Part shown: in pieces, positions 34,533-43,634 of the stretch
Layout of the letters: each line of letters opens with the position of its first letter
Position numbering within the stretch: the first letter of the stretch is position 1
Assembly: GCA_022495995.1 (NCBI GenBank)
Contig: JAFEMH010005392.1
Location: 67,501-131,500, forward strand
DNA length: 64,000 nucleotides
Source: Adenophora triphylla var. japonica
Lineage: Eukaryota > Streptophyta > Magnoliopsida > Asterales > Campanulaceae
Reading direction: 5' to 3'
Notes under the pieces: model-generated
The model's input: only the letters and a program-made list of their open reading frames with translations
Told to the model about the DNA's origin: nothing
Databases searched by the model: none
Made by a program: the position numbers and the translations under genes

Positions 34533-35300
34533 AAACACCAATGTTCCAAAACTGTTACCCTACTTTACACTTCAGAGGACTGTGTCTGAAACCGGTGCCC
34601 TGCTTCTACACTTCATTGTAAAAAAAAAGTTATTGTAAAAGAATAAGAGAGGAAAGAATTAAAGGTATTAAAAATACAATCTTTACTATTATAACAACAC
34701 TATGACTATCTATATCTATAGACATCAATTATCAGAAAAGAAAACAGTAGCTGATGAAACATACGAAAAATCATGAATAAGAGAAATGGAAGAGGCGATA
34801 GAAAGGCAAAACAGGAATACAATTCAAGTGAACTCTCGCTTCTAGTTTAGTAGTACTTGATTGATCTTGAGCATTGTCGATCTTGATTCGTATAGAAGTA
34901 GCTTCTTCAGCAGCCATGAATCGTTTGAGTCAACATGGCTGTAGTTTATGTGCATTTCCAGCAGTTGTGGTGAAGCGACAAGCAGCAGCTGGATTAGTTC
35001 GGTTATGGGTTTTCCCGACCCCCTAAGCTCTCATCTAGAACAGCAGGAGTGATGGATATCTTGAGACTCACAGTCTGCAGATTGTCGAACTGGAGAATTG
35101 CTGCAGGTAATCTTATACAACCTGAATCGGTATATGTCCCATACCCATGTGATGTGAAAAGATTCAGTTACAGTTAAAGAATTCAACTCAATCTGGCATA
35201 ACTATGTAGGAATGTATTGGTTGAAGTTTAGTTAGGGCAACTGACTCGAAAGGAAAGGAAAATAGTGGAGTTTAATTATATTCATAAAAGTTGAGATTAC
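34533..35300. other. Spacer downstream of the histone gene
   Basis: No gene is recognised. A 36-codon frame at about 34915-35023 is too short and unsupported to call. Confidence 0.4.
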
Positions 35301-35373
35301 AACTGAGAAACTACTACAACTACTGCAACATATTCGGTCCTCAAAACATCTACACCAAATTGTATAGACAAAT

Positions 35374-35915
35374 CTAAGCTTTCTTGGGAGATTTGGTAGC
35401 AGCTTTCTTGGGTGACTTTGGAGCCTTCTCAGCAGCCTCAGTTGCAGCAGCAGATTTCTTAGGCAAAAGAACTGGGTTTATGTTAGGCAAAACACCTCCA
35501 CTTGCAATTGTTACACCAGCAAGCAATTTCCCCAATTCATTATCATTTCTCACTGCCAATTGAACATGTCTAGGGTTTATCCTCGTCTTCTTGTTATCCC
35601 TCGCAGCATTCCCAGCCAATTCCAACACCTATTCAAATTTTCAATTCATTTCGAATTCCCAATAAATTTTAACAACAGAATGCAAATAGAGTATGTAAAT
35701 TGTGAATGTACCTCAGCAGCTAGGTATTCGAGGACGGCGGCGAGATAGACGGGAGCTCCGGATCCCGTGCGCTGAGCATATCGGCCTTTTTTGAGGAGCC
35801 TGGCGACTCTGCCGACGGGGAACTGAAGGCCGGCCTTGATCGACTTGGTCACTGATTTCTTCCTCGCTCCGGCGCCTTTCCTACCGCCGGCTCCTTTTGT
35901 CTTTCCGGTCTCCAT
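35374..35915 (-). CDS. Histone H2A, H2A.W-type with SPKK tail; join of 35712..35915 and 35374..35628 (complement)
   Basis: Exon 1 starts with ATG at 35915 and ends GAG before GT (35711-35710). The 83-bp intron ends AG at 35630-35629, and exon 2 starts with GTG at 35628. Both junctions are phase 0, giving 152 residues. Seen: a Lys/Gly/Arg-rich N-tail, the H2A fold ([35 protein letters not shown], then [13 protein letters not shown] after the splice), the docking region [20 protein letters not shown], and a C-tail with KSPKK twice. The SPKK tail marks plant H2A.W, the variant that packages heterochromatin through minor-groove contacts. There are no defects. It is the only intact host gene between 9.4 kb and the right end. 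Confidence 0.95.
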
Positions 35916-36015
35916 TTAATCGATCTGAAAAGAGTTTGAATTGGGAGGCAGATTTCGGGTGTTTGATTTCTGCTCTGAATGTTTGAATGCTTGAAGACTT
36001 ACGAGAAAGGTTGAG

Positions 36016-36023
36016 TATTTATA
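36016..36023 (-). promoter_or_regulatory. TATA box of the histone gene
   Basis: TATAAATA on the minus strand, about 100 bp upstream of the ATG. An ACGTGT word lies just upstream (about 36044). Confidence 0.6.
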
Positions 36024-36135
36024 CGGGAAACGATGTTGACCGTGACACGTTGGCAATCCTGGTGTGTTTCATTAGCCAGTGAAAACGATGAGATCAAGCG
36101 TGCTGAGATGAGAGACACAAAATGGATTCAAATTT

Positions 36136-36162
36136 TAGAGAGAGAGAGAGAGAGAGAGAGAG
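36136..36162. repeat. (AG)n microsatellite upstream of the histone gene
   Basis: About 13 AG units, followed by GT-rich runs to about 36225. It lies about 120 bp upstream of the TATA box. Confidence 0.9.
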
Positions 36163-36229
36163 TATGTGGGTGAGAAAGAATGAAGAGTGTGTGTGTAGTA
36201 TGTGGGAGAGGAGTGTGTGTGTGGAGTAT

Positions 36230-36745
36230 ATTTTTGAAATGGGTAAAAACCATATGTTAATTTTTTCAAAAATATTTTAATTGAACTATTATTTTTCAAA
36301 ATATTATCACTAAACTTTCATATTTTTTTCAAAATATACTCACTATATCGACAAATTCTCTAAAAAATCTAATGAAATTGAACAACATGGCCTCAAATGA
36401 CTAATTTCGTAAAATACAATATGGGATAAATGATTTTTTTGGGAAATTGATTTTTAATATTTTTTATAAATTATGTGCTTATAATATTTTACATTAATTA
36501 ATTTGTATTCTTTATCATACTATGTTAATAACGTTAACATATTGGTTGAAAAACTTAATAAACATTAGTTACATGGCTAAATTTCTTTATATTTTTAATA
36601 AATTTGTTAAAACAGAGTGAGCACATTTTAAAAATTACGAAAATTTAGTTAAAACATTTTGAAAATATTACTTTAATGAGAACATTAGCGACTAAAATAT
36701 AATTTTTGCCTTTGAAATATTGCGGTTTCCTGGAGGTAGCGATCT
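36230..36745. other. AT-rich spacer
   Basis: No gene and no complete element seen. Confidence 0.4.
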
Positions 36746-36753
36746 AGAGCAGG

Positions 36754-37398
36754 TAGAGTCGTCAATACGGGAAAACGGAACGAGACGAAAATAAGTTGTC
36801 CTGCAAATAAAATGGGATGAGACGGGACGGGACGAAACGGGACGGGACTAAAATACTCCGTCCCGTCCCAAATCTACTGCGGGACCCGTTGACTAGGAGG
36901 GATTAGGCGTTGACTAGGTGCCAAGGCCAAGGCCACGACCCATTTATGCTTGAAACCCCAGCTTCAGCCTCCTCGTATATATAGCCACATGCCACATTTT
37001 ACTTTCTTTTTGTTTCAATGTGGGATAATAACCTTTGGCCAAGGCAAGGCCAAGGCACAATTTTCTTTCTTTTTGTTTCAATGTGGGATAAGTCACGGCC
37101 AAGGCCAAGGCACAATTTTCTTTCTTTTTGTTTCAATGTGGGATAAGTCATGACCAAGGCCAAGGCCGAGCCAAGGCAAGGCCAAGGCCGGCCAAGGGCC
37201 TCATCAGTCATCAGCAACTCAGCAAGCCTTTATACTTGAATGTCACGGGACGGAATGGGCGGGACCGCACTATGTTGTCCCGCGACGGGAACGGGATGAG
37301 ACTAAACGGGACGGGACTAAAATATTCCGTCTCATCCCGTCCCATATGTATGGCGGGACGGGACGTCCCAACGGGACCATCCCAACTTGACGGCTCTA
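36754..37398. mobile_element. Non-autonomous hAT element; TSD AGAGCAGG
   Basis: Terminal inverted repeats TAGAGTCGTCAA and TTGACGGCTCTA, flanked by the identical 8-bp duplication AGAGCAGG (36746-36753, 37399-37406), as expected for hAT. Both arms are built from GGGACGGGACG-type runs that pair with each other. The middle carries an unrelated repeat block. Confidence 0.9.
36990..37195. repeat. Minisatellite inside the hAT element
   Basis: TTTCTTTTTGTTTCAATGTG, followed by GGATAA and a CCAAGGCCAAGGC spacer, repeats three times with a period of about 55-60 bp. It then dissolves into CCAAGG repeats. Confidence 0.8.
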
Positions 37399-37487
37399 AG
37401 AGCAGGTAGGTGCATGAGGTTATAGTGGAGCTGAAAAAGGAAGGGCGTTGGATTAGAGATGGTTTTGTTTCCACATTTGTCACTGAC

Positions 37488-38167
37488 TGATGATGCATAA
37501 AATGGGTGATACCGGAGGTACCTAATCAGTCGGGAACGCGGCGTTGGATTCCTGGACGAACGAACGGACGATCTGCAACAGGCAGATTAGGGCGCGGGCA
37601 GTTACCCCGCGCAAACCCTCCGGCGTGAGAATAAGCATCTGTGTATGGAGAGATGATATAAACTGGGAGGGAGGCATATTATATTTTGGATAGATAGAAT
37701 GTGTGTACCTTTTTTGGGGTGAGATTACTCCTTATATAGGATTAGGATGAGAGATATAATTGTAGTAGGATTGCAGGAGATCCCTAGAATCGTGGATCAG
37801 ATTATGTAGGAGATCAAGTACGTATATAACTCCTGATTTGTAGGAATCCTGTTATGGAAAGGATTATAAGAACGTTCTGACTCCGTAGGTCGACGTACGT
37901 ATTGTAGGTCGAGGTCGCCTGTTTGAGTCTAGGTCGACCTGACTGCTTGATGTAGCCGGATGATACTCGTAAGAGATATAGATCGTATGTCGGACAAAGC
38001 TAGGTCGGAACCATAGAGGTCGGACAATGAGCTAGGTCGACTGATCTTGGCTGATGGGTCTTGGGCCTTGTAATAATTGGGCCGACCTACTAGAGATGTG
38101 GTGGCAATAATGTCTGAATAATTGGGCTTCACTCGTTGGGCCTAGCCCGTCACTTTTATTCCATTCA
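37488..38167 (-). repeat. 3' LTR of a truncated Tat-like element
   Basis: Plus-strand ends TGATGATGCA and CCATTCA (680 bp). A minus-strand purine tract AAAGTTGGGGGCCAC sits just outside 38167, so this is the 3' LTR. TATATAAG is on the minus strand at 37731-37738. Upstream, GGTCGAC words are frequent, including AGGTCGACCT at 37931-37940. Layout and ends resemble the solo LTR at 11790. Confidence 0.8.
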
Positions 38168-39300
38168 GTGGCCCCCAACTTTCTGAGTTGACTTTGTCGA
38201 CCAGGAAGTTATAAGAAATTTGATGAAGACTTGAGTAGGTCGTAGCTAGATGCTCGAACTGCTAGATGGTCGACCGTTGATGACGTGGCTCAATCTTGAC
38301 CCTTAATTGTTTCGACGGTCAGATCTGGATGCAGCCTATGATGCTTTGAAGCTTATGAGAGATGTTGCGGTGGTTGAGGCCGACAAGTCCATATTGATTT
38401 GAAGATTTACCAAAGTCATGGATGGAGAACAGTTTGGCAATTTAACGAGGTTGACCAAGGTTATAGTCGAACTTGTTTAGAAAACGAGACTGCCCTAAAT
38501 CTTCGGTCGGGCATGTTTAAGAACGAGGTCGATCTAGGACATCGGTCGAGTCTGTTAAGGAACGAGACTGCCCTAAATCTTCGGTCGGACCTGTTTAACG
38601 ACGAGGTCAACCTAGGACATCGGTCGAGTCTGTTAAGGAACGAGACTGTCCTAAATCTTCGGTCGGACCTGTTTAAGAACGAGGTCGACCTAGGACATCG
38701 ATCGAGTCTGTTAAGGAACGAGACTGCCCTAAATCTTCGGTTGGACCTGTTTAAGAACGAGGTCGACCTAGGACATCAATCGAGTCTGTTAAGGAACGAG
38801 ACTGCCCTAAATCTTCGGTCGAACTTGTTTAAGAACGAGGTCGACCTAGGACATCGGTCGAGTCTGTTAACCAAGAGTTGGTCGATGACGAAGTTTGACT
38901 CAGCAATGGCCCAGCTCCTTAAGATCAACTTTGAGTCGAAGCAATACTTTTTTTGAAGTGATGGAGAGTGCACTATTGTAATTGCCTTGGTTGGAGTTAA
39001 TTTTGAGTGGCCCCCATTCTTTTGCCACAAATAGCTACGTGAGCAATTTTTGCACATGTCTCTGTCTCCACTTCGTAATGCCAAGGAACTTTCCTCCATT
39101 TTTTATTTCGCATAGCTGGAGAGCGACTTGCTGAGGTCGGAAGGTTGACCAGACATCAAAATGCATTGAGAGCGAGCTAGCGTCAATGACAAAGAGAGAT
39201 CTGAGCTTTGGAGACCCAACCAGTATGTCGAAATTGTTAAAGATGACGAGGCGGTTTCAGGTCGCCAATATTCAGCAGTGTGTGGTTTATGCTTGACTTG
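38168..39300 (-). mobile_element. 3' internal part of the truncated Tat-like element
   Basis: Sequence upstream (in element sense) of the purine tract. It holds the 78-bp array and no recognisable pol. A GTGGCCCCCA word at 39007 repeats the purine-tract motif seen at 38167. It ends at the copia fragment that starts near 39310; the 5' half is missing. Confidence 0.55.
38465..38880. repeat. 78-bp tandem repeat (about 5 copies)
   Basis: Each unit has two related halves: GAACGAGACTGCCCTAAATC followed by TTCGGTCGGACCTG, then AACGAGGTCGACCTAGGACA followed by TCGGTCGAGTCTGTTAAG. The unit is 26 codons, so a plus-strand frame of 26-residue repeats (38399-38956) stays open. Three units keep the LTR palindrome AGGTCGACCT (38682, 38760, 38838). 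Confidence 0.93.
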
Positions 39301-39309
39301 CGAGCTATT

Positions 39310-40139
39310 AGAGAGATACGGGCTATATAGAGAAGGTATTACAAAGGTTTGGCATGAAAAATTGTAAACCACATGACACCCCTGTCTCTAAAGGAGATAA
39401 ATTCAGTTTAAATCAATGTCCTAAAAATGATTTTGAATCCAAGTATATGAAAAATATCCCTTATGCATCAGCCGTAGGAAGCTTAATGTATGCACAAGTC
39501 TGTACTCGTCCAGACCTTGCATTTATTGTTGGAATGCTTGGTCGATACCAAAGCAATCCAGGGAGAGAACATTGGGTTGCAACCAAAAGAGTGATGAGAT
39601 ATCTACAAAATACTAAGGACTACATGCTTACATATTCAAAGTCGGATCATCTTGAGATCGTTGGGTATTCCGATTCTGACTTTGCTGGATGTCAATATAG
39701 TCGAAAGTCGACGTCTGGTTATGTCTTCACGTTAGCCGGTGGAGCAATATTTTGGAGAAGTGCCAAGCAAACACTTGTGACTTCCTCTACTATGGAAGCC
39801 GAGTTTGTTGCTTGTTACGAAGCATCCAAACAAGCTATATGGCTGCGTAAATTTATTGAAGGACTGCTAATTGTCAATGGTATTGAAATACCGCTCAAGT
39901 TATATTATGACAATCGGGCTGCAGTGTTGTATTCTAACAACAACAAAAGTTCATCTAGATCTAAGCATATAGATATCAAGTTTCTTGTTGTTAGAGAAAG
40001 AGTACAAAATGGACAATTATAAATACAACTTATAGGAACAAACTCCATGTTAGCGGATCCGTTTACTAAAGCGTTATCACATTTAGCATTTCACGAGCAT
40101 ACCGCTCATATGGGTGTAACAACTTTTGATAACATTTAA
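39310..40139 (+). pseudogene. Ty1/copia RT end and RNase H fragment
   Basis: From GYIEKVLQRFGMKNCKPH through YASAVGSLMYAQVCTRPDLA, YSDSDFAGC, RKSTSGYVFTLAGGAIFW, TMEAEFVACYEA and SRSKHIDIK, ending NSMLADPFTKAL and FDNI. One in-frame TAA (40021-40023) interrupts it. The RT core upstream is missing, so the 5' end is truncated. A purine-rich AGTGGAAG and probable LTR start follow at about 40142. Confidence 0.88.
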
Positions 40140-40177
40140 TATAGTGGAAGTTTGTGTTGTACTTCCTATTTTATATA
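40140..40177 (+). repeat. Start of the copia 3' LTR, cut by the mariner-like element (inferred)
   Basis: The LTR of the 39310 fragment should start here (about TTGTGTTGTACTTCC). Its likely continuation is 43541-43634 and then 52233-52376, after the mariner-like element and the chromovirus. No second LTR is available to confirm this. Confidence 0.4.
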
Positions 40178-40518
40178 CTCCCTCCGTCCCAGCCCATGCT
40201 TCCCATTTTTGCATTGCACGCAAATTAAGGAGGGAATATAAATAGAATAAAATAATGGGAATGGGATATGTTAATGAAGATTAAGAAGGTCAAACCTCAT
40301 TTTCCCTCCACTAATAATTTCCCCCCAAATTTCAAATACAAGTACTATTCATCAGAAAGCCCATGCTTACAGATCACAATCCTTGTCAACTGTTACTATT
40401 CATCACCTAAACATGTTTTCTACATAACCAGGATTACAATCCTGGTGAAAAATTACAAATAAATTTCCTACACATAATTTTGAGGGAATTACTTTAAATA
40501 AAAAGGTCATCACAAATT

Positions 40519-42114
40519 TTGGCTGAAGATCAAACAGGACCAAGAGCCACCAAAAACAGCCACCAAAAAATTAAATACAAACAGCCACCACAAAATTTCC
40601 AAACTCCATATCCAAAATTCAAGATGTCAGGATGTAACTTACTGGCCAAACCCAACTTGACTCAAGATCAAATGAACATGTTGGGTCAGTTCTTGCTTCA
40701 ATCTATGGTGAATGGGAAGCTTCCAAGAGGAGTACGTGATGTGGCTGCTTCAAAATTTGGTCTCTCGAGAAGGAGGATCTTTACTTATTTGAGGAAGGTG
40801 GTAGATCAACAGGACCAAGGTAAACCTGTCCATTTACATTCAAAGAAAGTAGGAGTAGTCAGAAGTAAAAAGGTGAAATTAGATGAAGAAAAAATGAAAT
40901 GAATTGACTTTCGTAAGAGAGGAACAATTAGAAATCTGAGTCAAGCTTTGGGTATTAGTAAAAGTACAATTGGGAGATGGAAAAAAATTGGTGTGATCAA
41001 GGCGCACACCAATGCAATCAAACCAGCTTTAACATATGAAAACAGAATAGCAAGGCTGATATTTTGCCTTGAAGCAATCACATTTCATCCAACAATTGAT
41101 GAAGTAGTTTTTAATTTCATGCATGATGTAATACACTTAGATGAGAAATGGGTTTACATAACCAAAACATCCGAAAGGTATACATTTGTCAAGGTGAAGA
41201 AGAGCCACATAGGACATGCCAAAGCAAAAGATTCATCACAAAAGTGATGTTTCTTTGTGCCGTAACAAGGCCAATTTATGATAACCAAGTTAATTTAATC
41301 TTTGATGGAAAAATTGGTATGTGGCCATTTACTACAAAGGAACCAGCAAAGAGACACAGCAAGAATAGAGCAGCTGGTACATTTGTCACCAAAGTAATGA
41401 ATTCAGTCAATAAAGAAGTGACCAAGAATATGTTGATAACCCAGGTAAGAATCCAAACAGATTTTAAACCCAGTTTTTTTTAGAGCAGCAGACTTGATTT
41501 CAGTTTGATTTTCATTATAGGTTATTCCCGCAATCAAGTCAAAATGGCCATCAACAAGCAGCAAAAATATCATTATCCAGTGGGATAATGCACCACCACA
41601 CATCAACAACAATGATGCAGATTTTAGAGCATCAGCAAGTGATGAAAACTTTAACATACAGTTGCAATTTCAGCCACCAAATTCACCAGACACAAACATC
41701 AATGACTTAGGTTGGTTCAACTCATTAGATGTTGTGAGAAATTCCATTCAGACCGAGACTGTGGATGAGTTGGTCAATGGAGTGCAAGAAGCATTTCAAA
41801 GGTTATCTGCTTACACACTCAATAAGTTGTTCCTGACATTGCAATCAATTTTGAGACAGATAATGACTGTGAGGGGTGCGAACAACTACAGCTTAGAACA
41901 TTTGGGAAAAGATTCTTTAGAAAGAAGTGGCCAACTTCCAAAAAACTTGACAGTTAACAAAGAATTAGTGAAATGTTGCATTAGGTATCTACAACAAGCA
42001 GGCCATGCAGCAAAGTTTGAAGGCATGATGGATGAAATGGAACTTGTGCACATGTCTTTAGGCAGTGGTATGTACAAAAATATCTACTCTCAGAAAAATA
42101 TCATCATAGAGTAG
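40519..42114 (+). pseudogene. Mariner-like transposase, DD39D, one stop and one frameshift
   Basis: The start is uncertain: ATG at 40624 (MSGCNLLAKPNLT) or upstream. N-terminal helix-turn-helix blocks are present (GVRDVAASKFGLSRRRIFTY, then LGISKSTIGRWKK). An in-frame TGA lies at 40900-40902 and a one-base shift near 41180. The catalytic region has HLDEKWVY (first Asp), then VMFLCAVTRP. A 76-bp intron (41445-41520, GT..AG, phase 0) follows, then IIIQWDNAPPHI (second Asp) and NSPDTNINDLGWF (third Asp). I count 39 residues between the second and third Asp, the plant MLE signature. It ends at 42114. All three catalytic Asp codons are kept. Confidence 0.88.
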
Positions 42115-42167
42115 TTTTTGAAGGGTCACTTTTGTAAAGACAGTTTTTTGTAACATTTTACTGTCAA

Positions 42168-42590
42168 CGAATGGTACAAACTAATGTGGTTTCATTCTCA
42201 GACTTGAATCATCATAGAAAGACAGTGTCAACAATTTCAAACATGCATCTCACCAATTCAAACTTCATTGAATCATCAGAAAAAGGTCACCACAAAATTT
42301 GGCTGAAGACCAAACAGATCCACAAAATTAAGTCAAAACAGCCACCACAAAATTGTCAAACTCCATATCCAAAATTCAACATGTCAGGCTGTAACTTACT
42401 AGCCAAACCCAACTTCACTGAAGATCAAATGAACATGTTGGGTCAGTGGCTGCTTCAAAGTTTGAAGGCATGATGTATGAAATGAATGCAACAAACTAAT
42501 GTGGTTTCATTCTCAGACTTTAATCATCATAGAATGACAGTGCAAACTGTCAACATGCATCTCACCAATTCAAACTTAATTGAAGCACAC
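42168..42590 (+). repeat. Internal duplication inside the mariner-like element
   Basis: A block beginning ACAAACTAATGTGGTTTCAT occurs at about 42175 and again at about 42487. Between the copies, 42280-42475 is a second, partial copy of the transposase start (compare 40510-40705), including ATGTCAGG and TGAACATGTTGGGTCAG. Confidence 0.8.
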
Positions 42591-42906
42591 AATACCAATC
42601 GCAGCACACATTAGGTCAAAACCAAGGCAAACAAAGTTCATATTAACAAATTCATTGATGTGGGCAATTAAAGGTAGCAATCACAGATTAGGTCAACAAG
42701 CCATATTCATCATTTCACACATAACTTTCACCCAACTCCCAAAATGTACTCAAACAGCCATTAAAAAACCAGTTCAAACACAGAGAAGAATAAAGGATGA
42801 GAAAGAAGACATAAACCTGCTCCTTAAGCCAACATTGTATAGCCGGAAAGTGCAAACCCAACATCAACAAATCCTTTCTGTGGGTTTCTACCTTTCGCGT
42901 GTAGGT

Positions 42907-43167
42907 TTAGGGACTATTTCGATCTGTGATGGCATCAAGCTGTTTTGAGAGAGACCACCATGGCTCGTTGAAAACAGAAAGGGGAACGGTGCTTCGAGGT
43001 GGATTACTAAGAATTTCCCTAAAAATGTTATGAAATTCTTGTGTTTCCTCCATTGTAGAAAAAGCTTCATACTTTTGAGAATCTTCCTACAAACTTGAAG
43101 AAATGGGTTCCCCAAGAACTGATTCGCCATTTTCGTAAGAAAAGGGAGAGAATGAATCGGTATCCAT
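42907..43167 (-). pseudogene. Antisense open stretch in the mariner-like element, possible captured host gene start
   Basis: On the minus strand an ATG at 43167 follows a leader rich in TCTCTC and AACCCTAG, typical of plant 5' UTRs. The frame (MDTDSFSPFSYENG..., later NEPWWSLSKQLDAI) runs 87 codons with one TAG (43089-43087). Just past its end (42891-42887) is a GTAGAA that could be a splice donor. No family is recognised. Confidence 0.4.
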
Positions 43168-43540
43168 GAAGAAAGGAGAACGATGATGTATGAAAACCCT
43201 AAAATTTCAACCAATTTCTCAGTCAAATCGAGAGAGAGAACTAGGGTTCGTTCTCCACCAAGAACGATCGAGAAAGTGAGGAGAGAGAGTAGGAGTGAGG
43301 AGAGAGAGTAGGATTTGTGTAAATGAATTTTATTTGGCTGGTCAATGGGTTAGGATTAATTAGTTTTGGGTTAGGATTAATTAGTTTTGGGTTAGGTATT
43401 AGTGATGTTGTATTAGTCTTAATAGTGTGGGCCCCACAATTAAAATATTAATATTTGATGTCCAAAAAAGGAAAGTGGAAGCTTTTAACGGGACACCCAA
43501 AATGGCAAAATGGGAAGCTTCGGCTGGGACAGAGGGAGTA

Positions 43541-43634
43541 TTTATTATTGATTGATCTCATTTGGTTAAGAAGGACTAGTTGGAAGAATATATGTACATA
43601 TTCCAATATATTCATCAATTTTTCATGCTACACA
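43541..43634 (+). repeat. Short remnant between mariner-like element and chromovirus (probably copia LTR)
   Basis: 94 bp left between two insertions. It ends in ACACA, the chromovirus target duplication. Confidence 0.4.

Larger units (their letters stand above)
40178..43538 (+). mobile_element. Mariner-like element (plant MLE), 3.36 kb
   Basis: Ends CTCCCTCCGTCCCAGCC and GGCTGGGACAGAGGGAG extend inward (CATGCTTCCCATTTT / AAAATGGGAAGCTT) and are flanked by TA (40176-40177, 43539-43540). It encodes a DD39D transposase. Its terminal bases match the Stowaway MITEs in this window, as expected for Stowaway parents. Confidence 0.92.

Noticed and set aside
34915..35023. Short frame beginning MNRLSQHG near the histone gene
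   Set aside because: 36 codons, no homology recognised, no splice or promoter evidence.
38399..38956. 185-residue frame of 26-residue repeats as a gene
   Set aside because: Same explanation: a 78-bp tandem array in the 3' region of a Tat-like element.
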